Shown in pieces: positions 11,396 through 21,733 of a DNA stretch of 64,000 nucleotides (positions are counted from its first letter, which is position 1; every line of letters starts with the position of its first letter). This DNA is from Ceratorhiza oryzae-sativae. Taxonomy: Eukaryota > Basidiomycota > Agaricomycetes > Cantharellales > Ceratobasidiaceae. The stretch spans positions 1,054,001-1,118,000 of the forward strand of contig JARWMV010000234.1 of the NCBI GenBank assembly GCA_030998015.1, read 5' to 3'. Below the pieces are notes generated by a model that was not told where the DNA came from, ran no database searches, and worked only from the letters and a program-made list of their open reading frames with translations. Made by a program: the position numbers and the translations under genes.

Positions 11396-14300
11396 TTAAT
11401 TGAAGCGTTGCCGTTCAATAACCGACTTTTGCCTCCCATCGCGGGATACTCGCCTGTTAGCTTGTGAATAAGATGAGTCGCAAAGTGGTGGCATAACGTA
11501 CCAATAGTACTCCATGACTTCTGCTTGTCCGAGCTTTCTCAAAAAGCTCTCGTCATGAGTAATGATGATAAGCTGGAAGTTGCTAAGGTGTCGCCTCTCG
11601 TTGATGATATCTACCAAGCTCCCAGCGAGCGCATCAATATTCTCCGTGTCTAGAGCATTAGTGGGTTCATCGAGCGCAAGAATTCCGCAGTTCTGGCCGA
11701 AAGAGTCGGACAGTGCGAGGCGAATGATGATAGAAGCTAGCATTTTTTGACCCGCGCTGCAACGTCCACGCATATCCATCTCGACTTGGTCTTTCGTCAT
11801 TACAACCTGATTAAGACAAATTTAAGTCAGTAATGGTTTGTCATAATGAGCAGGTCAGGGCGTCTCAAGGCTAGCACTCACTCGGTAGTTGTAAGACGCC
11901 TTCTTCGCTGCGGTCCCGCCACCATCAGGGTCAGAGACTATCTTAATCCCGTCAATGTCTTTATGTCCAATTAGGGCGTGTGTGGCGCAGCGTGTCAGGT
12001 AGGAAGCTGCGTACCGGTACCCTGGTAGGTCTTGTTCCAAAGATGGCGCATTGTGTCGTTCACTTCCTCCATTTTTAGCGCATGGTATTTCATGATTGCG
12101 CTTGCAACCTCATCATCAGTACACGAAAATTCGAAAACCGAAATACTCACTTGTCCAAGGCTTTGGCGTATTTTTCTAAATCATTGTTGGCCATGTCAGC
12201 CATCTAGGCAAGGCTTAAATACGTAGCTCTTTCCAAAAGAGTGTGGAGACGGACTTTAACCTGGACCAATTGTCTAGTATACTTTTCATGAATGCCTTTG
12301 AATTGGCTGGCAAGTTCCTGTTTGGATGTCTTCAATTGACTTTTCAAGATACCTAATTCCCCGGCCAGCCGCGCTTGCTGAAATGAGAATTGGTATTTGT
12401 GAATATCTCCAAGTCTTGTATCAAGTGACTGACTTTTGAGCGTAGCTTATTTTCTTTTTCTTTCTCCGCTTGGTACTTTTCTTCGAATTGCGCCTTGGCT
12501 GACCCTGCCTGTTCTAGGTCGTGCTCGTCTATTTCCGCCTGCAGGTCTGCGATCTCTTGTTTCATGTTCCTCAGGCTCAGATTGTCACGAAACCTGGCCA
12601 GTGTGGCGCCAGACTCGTGAATCTCTTTATCCATCCCCGCGATCTCGTCGCGAAGCCCCTGGACCGACTGCTCCAGCTCGGTAACTCGGGCGGCGGCGTC
12701 GGACACGCGCGCCTCACATTGCCGCAGAGCACGATCACGCCTCTCACGGATATATCTATGGCCACATCAGATAAGTTGATATTAGGGGCTGCTTGTGGCT
12801 GACATGCGTACTTGTCAATGGGTGCTGTGAGATTCTCCAATCGATCTACGGCGGAGTTGAGCTCCTGCGCCTTTCTAGAGATCTGTGAAATCCTGGAGTT
12901 GTGTTCGGCCTGGAACTGCCTTTGCTCTTGTTCAAGTCTTTGTAGTGGCTGTTGAGCAACAGCGAGTTTTGCTTCGATATCCTGTAGTGACACAAAGTTA
13001 ATCGCTTCGCTACGCCCCGAAAATTTGAAAAGTATATGACCTTGAGCCGAGCAGCACCCTCCGTGTTTTCCTTGGCGAGCGTCTCAATCTCTCGTCCCAA
13101 AGCCTCCCCGTCTTTCATTTTGTTCTTCATCTCACTCTCTTCTAGCTTTCGGGCAGAATATTCGTTTTCCAAGGTACGTAGAGTTTGGTTCTGCCGGTCT
13201 CGTTCTGTCATCAAAGATGTTCGTTCTCGGTCGAGTGTTTTGCTGAGTAAAAGTCAAAAAGCCAAATGTCAAGTAAGCGACTGCAGGGGATCTGCACACT
13301 CACATTTGAGCTCCACATTGATCAATCTCTGCTTGAACGTCTTCTGCGGTCTGGGTCGTTCCAGTTGAAGCAAGGTCTCGCTCGTGTTGTTGGATCTCCC
13401 TCTGCAAGGTTTTGACCTCCTGTTGGGTGCGTGTCACCACTCCGGCCTGGCTCTTCAAAGACTGAAGCTCCTTTTGCGTTGACTTTGCGGCCTTTACAGC
13501 ATCCTCGATCTGAAAGAGTGAAGCTGTCAAACAGCAGCGATGGGCGGTGACAATCACCGACCTCCTGGGCTTCTGCAGCCGCCTTGGCCGCCCTTTCGTC
13601 CAATTCATTTATGCGCTTCTTCATCAATGGTAGTTCTTCGTCCCGCAACTTGTCTCGTGCCTCCTCAACAGGCAATAGTGCCTGCAATTTCCCAACCTCT
13701 GCCGTCCAGTCGTCTCGAGACTGTTTACTCTCCTCGAGGCGAGCAGCATCCCGCTTTTGAATGTGACCGTTTACCTAACGTTTGGTGGTGCAGCGAGTGG
13801 GTGTCTATTTTTAAGTCCGAACCACAGTTGTGAGCTCACATACCGTTTTCTCAAACTCCGCCAACTCATTCCCGTCCATCTTCCGGTTGCAGACAACGCA
13901 CTTCTTGTGCGTCTTTCCGTCCTTCAGTATCTTGTGATAGAAATGCTCGGCGCCCTCGTGTTGGCCGATTTCCCTGTCGCACAATTCTGCTGAGTAAGTA
14001 TATGTGTGGCCATCTGAAAATCCAAAAGGCTCACTCTAGCCAGCCGTCTAGCTCCACTTGTGCGTCTCTGATAGCCGGGCCCACAGTTGAATGCTCCGAT
14101 TCCGAGAGTCCAGCCTTGAGCTTTTGCTCGAGCACTACGGTCATCAACAGTCCGCAAGAGTCTGAAGCATTACAAGCCTAGTAACGCACTATTGAGCTCC
14201 TGCTCCTTTTTTCGAATCTGCTCACGATACGATGCAAGAGTTGACTCTGCAGAATGCATGTCCCTGCTCGAAGAGCTCAGTGTTGCTTCAAGTCGGGAGA

Positions 14301-16712
14301 TCTCTTTGTCTTTCGCGCTGTAAGCCAGCATATTTAGAGTATGGTGGCAGCATGGAGCCGCTAAACACCTACACCAGCGCCTGGTCGACATCGTGTTCCA
14401 TGGATTCCGGCTCAGCATCATTTCCGGTGAGTGCTTTAAAACGGCCGTTGTTCACATTGATACTATGGCCCAATTTAGCCAGAATCAGTAGCAAAGCGGA
14501 CCACCTACATCATCTCAATCTCTGCGCGTTTCTTTGCCCAATCGGTCTTTTTCAAAGCCAGCTTTGCCCTAGTCTCCGCATGGCTTTGGAGCTCGGCCAA
14601 TTTTTGCTGGAGCCTTTCACGTTCGTCTGTCTTGGCTCCCAATTTGCGTGTGCGTTCAGCAATTTGCGCATCAAAAGACGACTCGGCTGCAGCTTCGGTC
14701 GCAGCATCAAGCCGATTGTGCGCCTCGGCAACGGCAGTAGATGCAAGTTTCAGCTCCGTTTCAAGCAATTTGAGCGCATCGAGAGATGATTCAGCTGCCA
14801 TTATTTGGCTTCGGTTGCGTTGCTACATACAATATGAGAAGTCGTGAAATATGGAGGAATTCGGGCCGACCGGGACTAACAGTTTGAGCACGTAGGGTTT
14901 CTTTCTCGTGCTTAAGGGTGTTCTCCTCAGTTTGTAATTTGGTCTTCTCAGACTGGTAGCGATTACTTCTTATATCGTATTCGTTCTGCTCTCCACACTA
15001 GGGGGTCAGACTGTATACTTGAGGACAAAACGTAAGACGTGCCTGCATCTGCTCCACCTGAAGCGTGTGCGCCCTTGCCGCTTCTTGCAGACGAGTCGTG
15101 AATTCAACCACAGCATCTTTGGACAACGACCCATCCGCGTTGGTGCTCGGCCGGATGCCATGTTTCGTCCCAAGATTAGCGATTTCAGCGTCTCGATTAG
15201 CAATGTTTTGTTCATGGGTCTTGAATGATTATAAACCAAAACGGGAATAAAGAATGTCAGTGATCCTGAAAAGGGCGACTATCGGTCGAGGGATCCCGGA
15301 CCGTTGTACCTTCGCTTGACCGCGCATCTCACCACGGGTGTTGACTGCCTCCTGGTGATCTTTGCGTGCCTCCAACAACCTTTCTTCTTCATCGTATAGT
15401 TCCGCTGCCTTGGCGCTTCTGTTAGCCTTCTGAGCCGCAGAATGGGCGTCATAGTTGCTGATTTTGGCCTGCAAAACATCCGTAGGGTCTGGCGACAGTC
15501 GTCACTAGATATGTATAATCCCGATCAAATTCGAGGCTTACCATCGATGAGCGTAACCGTTTGGCGGAGTCTCTCCATCTCCCTGACAGCCCGTATTCTG
15601 CGTTCCTCGAGGCTTTCGACTTTCATGAATATTTGTTGGAAACGGGTGGCTGAATCGTAAAATTTGGCATTGGCTGCGACCTGGGCGTCTAAAGCAGTCT
15701 CGGTATCCTCAGCCTCTTGTGACTTTTCAGCAATTTGGTCGGTAATTTCGTCGATCTTCGATTTGAGCTAATGAGAGCAATAGTCGTTAGAGTTTAGGCA
15801 CAGCACGGTTTAGGTAATGACGTACACGGTCGGCGTGTGCCTTTTCGAGTGCTAGACTCTGGAGTCGTTCCTTGTCTGCTTTGAGTTCAGCAACTCGGTC
15901 CTTTTTCAGCGCCTTGATATTATCGAGGGCCTTTGTGTACCGAGTGGCTTCGAAAATATCATCAAACTTTTTCTTGAGGACTGAGGCTTCGGCGAGGGGC
16001 CAGTAGCTGTCTTCCTGGTGGCAAAATATGACATTCTCGAGTACCGATTTGCTAACACCAAGGAGATGGGGGATTTCCGTGTCTAGCTCGGCGCATTTGG
16101 TCGAGATGACACCTCGCTGAAAGGCTGTGTTAAATCACTTGCAGGGGTAAATCCGCGGGGGTGTGCGTACTTTATTATTGTCCTTTGCTCCGTCGGACGT
16201 AGCGAGAATTCCCTCAAGGGTTTTCATCGCCATTTTAGTTTTGGTCATGGTAACCGACAGATTCCGTACGGCAAGCATGCGTGTGCCATTGGCAGCAAAA
16301 AAGCGGAGTTTTACTTGAGCCTTGACTTCTTTTTCGTTTGCCATCTGAAAAGATTCGGGGCTTAGAAACTGTACCCGGAGAAGATCTAATCACGCACCTT
16401 GGGATCGTGGACAAACGCGCCGCCACGAGTGTTTGGCGGCTGCTCGCCGGTCGTAGCATACTTTAGGCACTCGATGATGGTCTAAGGAGCACGGTTTAGT
16501 GTTCAAGTCCCGTGCGAATAATTTTCCCGAAAATCACCGTTTTTCCACTTCCATTGTGGCCAACGATCACTGTGACCGGGCTGTAGAACTCTATCACGGA
16601 CACGCTCTTGTCGTCGAACGAACGAATGCCACGGATAGCAAGCTTGTTGAGGGAGGCCCTTTATATTTTATTTTACTTGACATGTTGTCCATATGCTCAA
16701 CGAGACTTACAT
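11396..16712 (-). CDS. RAD50: DNA double-strand-break repair ATPase RAD50
   Basis: Large SMC-like ATPase of the MRE11-RAD50-NBS1 complex, which tethers and processes DNA ends and activates ATM/Tel1. The N-terminal lobe reads [20 protein letters not shown] with Walker A GHNGSGKT, followed by [20 protein letters not shown]. Long heptad-rich coiled coils surround the zinc hook CVVC (13889-13900), in [18 protein letters not shown]. The C-terminal lobe has the signature [20 protein letters not shown], Walker [13 protein letters not shown] and [12 protein letters not shown], and ends [18 protein letters not shown]. About fifteen short introns break the gene. The start codon is itself split: exon 1 contributes AT (16712-16711), a 52-nt GTAAGT...AAAG intron (16710-16659) follows, and exon 2 supplies G GCC TCC CTC, giving [11 protein letters not shown]. 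No in-frame ATG precedes Walker A otherwise. I did not trace every junction in the coiled coils. Confidence 0.94.
13889..13900 (-). other. RAD50 zinc-hook CxxC motif
   Basis: Bases encode Cys-Val-Val-Cys at the apex of the coiled coil. Two RAD50 molecules share one zinc ion through this motif to link DNA ends (known for the family). Confidence 0.9.
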
Positions 16713-17351
16713 GCTCTCGCCTCCTGGACGCGTATAGATGTAAACAGGTCGAGATACGCGAGTGGAAAGTCACGTGACCGGGTCCGAGATGCTTAAGCGC
16801 CAGCCTAGCTCCTGCCTCTTTCGTCCACACTGCCTCGACGAAGACAGCAAGAATTAGGGGTATATCAAGGCGATACGATCTGGCAAATTTGCGCTTCTTT
16901 GTGGGCAGTGATCGCCATATGATCTATAAGTGACCTGATTTCGACAGCGACCTTGACTCGCTTGTGTCCAATGGAAAGATCCCAGGCGAGCCCTCATGTT
17001 TGCCACCGCCCAGATCTGACAGAATGGGCGCTCAAGCGCAGCATGGTCTCGGGCCAATTCTCATACCGATTCCAACGTGTCCTTTTGTGTATGCGCAATC
17101 GTTTGTCCCCACACACCTTTCGCCTCGTGTCTCAAGCCGCTTGTCCCGTTTTGAACTCTCAGCGATGCTCTCAACTCTGATTGGCTCTTGGCGCCGGTAG
17201 CCCGGTTTGCCCGTGCCCAAATAGCCAGGTGTTTGTGTGTGTGGCTACTGCCAGCACCTTGACGCTATAAAGCATAGCTGCCGAGACAGTGTTTTGCCAC
17301 TTTGTCTCGCCTTCCATCCTCGTCGACTAGCACGGGCTGACCGATACCACG
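16713..17351. promoter_or_regulatory. Divergent promoter region of RAD50 and helicase gene
   Basis: About 640 bp between two divergent starts. It must hold both promoters and 5' UTRs; part of it is the RAD50 leader upstream of the split ATG. I see no convincing coding frame and no motif I can name with confidence. Confidence 0.5.
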
Positions 17352-20300
17352 ATGGTCGTGTGCAACGAGCTTCTCACCAACGGCGTCTGCCGTACAGAGC
17401 TTTGTACCGCATCGCATGTCCTCGACTATTTTTGTCCCCCATGCAACATCATCTGCACATCACAATCTGCCTTCAACGGGCATCTTGCAGGCAAGAGGCA
17501 TCGTGCCACCCTCCGCGGCTCTACTGCTGCCCAATGCTTGGTTTGCCCATGCATGCTGCCTAACTCCAATCCATACAGCCTTGAGCAACACCGTCAGGGT
17601 GTATTCCACCGTCGGCGCTTAGGCGAGCTGGCTGGCGAAGCACCCGACCCATGGTATGCTGTAGTTGAACCATCGGCAATTACTGGCTCGATCCGTTGCG
17701 ACGCATGCAACTCCAATATTCCAAGTAATATTTGGAGTAAGCATATTGCCACAGAAACTCATGCTCGCCGAACCAGGGTAGCTGGGTTCCAGTCCGTACT
17801 ACGGGAGACAGAAAAGGATCGACATGGGGTCGAAGTCTCGCATGGTATTGGGCCAGGAAGTGATTCAGACGCAGCAATAGGGGTCGACTTTGGAACTACC
17901 GATCCAAGCTCCTCTCAAGAAGTCAAAAAGTTGCTCACTCTTCGCCTAAACACTCCTGCGGACATCGCATTGGCTTCGGTGAAGCTTGCCTCCGAGGCTG
18001 GTCAATTTAACCGAAGCCCCTCTCAGTTAGTATTTACTCCGAGCCCTTCTTCGACGTGCATGTACTAATCTCCTTCTAGGTTCCATGTCCCTGAGACGCC
18101 GCGTACTATTCTACCTCCGCGGCGCATACTGTCACTCTCGGTCTATTTCCGTCCGCTTGGGCATCGTGGTCACTTTTCAGACCGACTAGAGCTTCATTTT
18201 CATGACACTTCGCTCAACAAGTCCTTCACAATTACTCGCCCGCTCCGCGCCACAGTTGGGAACGCAGCGGACCTCGAACAACTCCAGCCGAGCGCACCAT
18301 ATGTACGGCCAGCCCGCCGTCCTCGGAGAGATCGCGAAGAAAACTTGGTTGATGGAATCAAACCAGCAGGCCAACAGATTGATTGGGTGGTCAGCTTGCC
18401 TCGGGCGGTTATGTCAGCCTCGCTCCGCGGGATACTCGAGAGCCGGGCCAATGTGTCCGCCAAGATTGAGCGTGTGAGACAGTTGCCTGGGCTGCATGGC
18501 GGTTTGGCTGCTGTAGGGGGATCCGGGTATGGTCGATTTTGGGAGACCATGCTACATGCAGAAGAGTTCCAGGCTCAGTAAGTGTCTATATGCTCATCGT
18601 GTTTTCGAATGCTAAGCCGTGGTAAAAGGGTCGACCTGGAACGCTACGACAAGGAAAATCAAGGACTACAGCGGTACAACTCGTATTTCTAGTGAGTATC
18701 CTTTTGCACACCCGCCCATGCTAAACCTCTTATACTTAATCTGCACTAGCCTAGAGGTTCCCGGCTTGGCAGAAAAAAGGTCTGCAGCTCAACGCTTACT
18801 TGGATTCTGACAACTGATAGCATTATAGGCCATCAGTCCTTGTTGGTGATTCCATCAAAGTTCGCCCTCACAATCCCTCGTCCAACACAAACACAACTTG
18901 GTATATTGGCTACGTTCACGTCGTTAGACAGGAAGAAGTCGGCCTCCGCTTTGCCAACCGCTTTCTTCCCCCACCTAACACACAGTTTGATGTCCGGTTT
19001 TGTCTAAATCGGATCCCACTTCTGCGGATGCATCAGGCGCTTGCTACCGCATTTGTTGAAGCAAGGGTACTATCGCCCGCACTGACGCACGAACGACCAA
19101 GGAGGGTTGTTACACTTGCACAAACAATCAACCCTCTCGTGCAAACAAATCCGCCACAGCTGTTGGCTGTCAAGTCGATCCTAGGCTTGCCTTCGGGAAG
19201 CCCGACGTTTATTATATTTGGACCGTAAGTCACTATCCCTATGTATGCTGAAACACTCTGACTTGGTATAATAGTCCTGGAACAGGCAAGACCGTCACTG
19301 TGGTCGAGTCAATGCTGCAGCTTCTTCGTGCTAATCGTCCGACCACCATCCTTGCTACTGCACCAAGCAATTCTGCCGCCGACCTCTTAGCTCGAAAACT
19401 CCTTGATAGTAAACAACTCCAGCGTGGTGACCTTCTTCGCCTCAACGCGCTTTCCCGCCCGAACAGGGAGGACGACATTCCTGTATCTGTTTTCAACTGC
19501 TCATACTGGAGTGATGGGAATTTTAGATTCCCTGGGGTTAGTCAACTGACATTGGCCGACAAGAAGTTTAATGACCACCGCCCGCGTTCGGTGAATGCTG
19601 TGAAACCCCTAGCAGAATATCGTGTCGTGGTCGCAACTTGCGTTACTGGATCAGTCCCGTACCAGTTGGGGATTCCTCGTGGTCATTTTGATTGGATCTT
19701 CGTTGATGAGGCTGGCCAAGCATGTGAACCCGAGGTAATGATTCCTATCAAGACACTAGCGGGCCCAAATACCAATATTGTTCTAAGTGGCGATGTGAGC
19801 AGTCTAAGACGATTTGTAGAGTGTGTCAGGCGCTGATATCTTTTCAGCCTCGCCAGTTGGGACCAATCATTCGTTCACCCATCGCGCTCCAAATGGGTCT
19901 TGGTCTAAGTTACCTAGAACGCCTGATGAATATGCCGATGTACCATCCAACAGACATGAGAGGAAGAACGTGAGCACTTCTATTTCCTATCGCCCGAACG
20001 GGATACTCATCTCCGCTGTTTTTCCTGGCCGTATGCGCATGATTTTTTAGTGTTGTTAAACTTACCAAGAACTGGCGAAATCATGCCGCAATTCTGCGCT
20101 ATCCAAACCAGCGCTTCTATGCTAACGAGCTCGAAGCTTGCGCGCCTGCAACTACAACCGACAGCCTCCTTGAGTGGTCTGAACTCGGCCGCCGTGGTTT
20201 CCCAATCATCTTCGAAAATATCGCGGGTACGCCTCATTCAGATCTTCCAGTATAGACACGTAGAGCTCATCCGGCGGTTTCCAGGACAAGACATGCAAGA

Positions 20301-21050
20301 GAAATCATCCCCGTCTTGGTTCAATCCGGATGAAGCATCATGCGTTAGGCATTACGTTTCCAAGCTACGAGACCTCCGGCGCCCTGTCATCACGACGGAG
20401 GACATAGGCATTATCACCCCCTATAACCAACAAGTGCACAGAATCCGTAAGATTCTACGCGAATCTGCGGGGGATGGGATAAAGGTTGGAAGCGTAGAAG
20501 AATTTCAAGGCCAGGTATGTCCATATTGCCATAGCCGAGCGAAGCTTGCAGGGCTGAGTTACCTACAATAGGAACGCAAGGTTATCATTGTGTCTACTGT
20601 CCGCAGTAGTGCAAACCAGATCGAGTTTGACCTACGGCATACCCTCGGGTTCGTAGCAAACGATCGAAGGTTCAATGGTAAGGGACTAATACCTCCGGGA
20701 TAATGCACTCAGCTAACCCCGTCATAGTAACCGTCACCCGTGCGCAAGCCCTGCTTATTATCGTTGGAGATGCTTCTGTCCTTGGACTTGATCCGCTTTG
20801 GCGTTCATTCCTGACCTACATTCATCAACATGGCGGTTGGAAGGGTGTCCCAATCCCATGGCAAACGGCCACAGCCGAATCGTACAATGATACCTCACGG
20901 CGCCAATGTGCTATAGCGAATTTGGCTGCTCTGATCGAACGTACACGTACCATTAACTTGAGTCTCGGCGGAGGAGGTGCGAGCGGAGATGCAGACGACG
21001 CCGAGATTGAGGAGAGTAACGTTGACCGTCCGTGGCGCGAGGACGAGTAG
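17352..21050 (+). CDS. Zinc-finger SF1 RNA helicase, MOV10/SDE3-like
   Basis: Multi-exon, roughly 1000 residues. The N-terminus has a CCCH-like finger (C-x8-C-x4-C-x3-H within CNELLTNGVCRTELCTASH), then three C2H2 fingers of the wide U1/matrin style: CPPCNIIC...H-x5-H, CLVCPCML...H-x5-H and CDACNSNI...H-x5-H. The helicase core follows: IFGPPGTGKTVTVVESML (Walker A, interrupted by an intron), ATAPSNSAADLLARKLL (motif Ia), FDWIFVDEAGQACEPE (motif II, DEAG), RQLGPIIRSPIALQMGLGLS, KLTKNWRNHAAILRYPNQRF, ITPYNQQVHRIRKILRE, GSVEEFQGQ (motif V) and NVTVTRAQALLIIVGD (motif VI). This is the Upf1-like SF1 arrangement closest to MOV10/SDE3, RNA helicases linked to RNA silencing and retroelement control. 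A role in silencing here is inference. It ends in an acidic tail. SEN1- or ZNFX-like relatives are the alternatives. Confidence 0.87.
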
Positions 21051-21733
21051 CCCCCTCGTTGTTTATTCACTGCTTCTATTGTTTATATATATATCACAGT
21101 GCATAGGAGAACAGACTGTGATTGCAGGAGCGACTATATCTTTGAGCATGGCTAACCTACCGACCAGGTTTGCAACTAATCCCATCGTGTCTGGCCAATA
21201 TCTCAACGACCCCCCATTATGTACGACGTTGATTACCATTTGTGTACCTAGGCTTATTGATGAGACTTAGAGTATGTGAGTACAGCTCTTATGCAGTTAC
21301 CGCGATTTGCGGATGGGGACATGCTTGTATTTTGCGCGGACCGCTGAAGAGAAGCCCATCATCAATCATTAATTTGCCCGACTCCGTTGATCCAACCAAT
21401 ATAACCCGCTATGGTGTTAATCGCTGCCCATGCCTTGCCTGTCCGACAGATGGCCGAGGTTTTACCTTGTGGCTCGTGGCTAACAGCGAGTACGGTGACT
21501 CATTATGAAGACGCTAGCGTCTTAATTCCGATCGTCATGGAAATAATATATATATACTTTCACGCACGACGTCACGACTATATTGAAGGGTGTTTGACAA
21601 AAAAAAAAGAAGATACAGCTAAACTACCATAGCAAAGAGAAAGAACAGTGTGTACTGTAACAGCGGCTCGACTCTTTACCGTGGATCGGTACCAAAAGCA
21701 AACAAATAGACAAACCGAACGAACGCATGTGAT
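21051..21733. other. Intergenic between converging helicase and USP genes
   Basis: AT-rich, with TATATA runs and an A10 tract near 21600. No coding frame is supported. It likely contains both 3' ends. Confidence 0.5.

Noticed and set aside
16697..16700. ATG at the RAD50 leader (ATGGACAAC) as the start
   Set aside because: It lies in the proposed intron, and its frame does not reach the Walker A domain because a TAA intervenes in the conserved frame.
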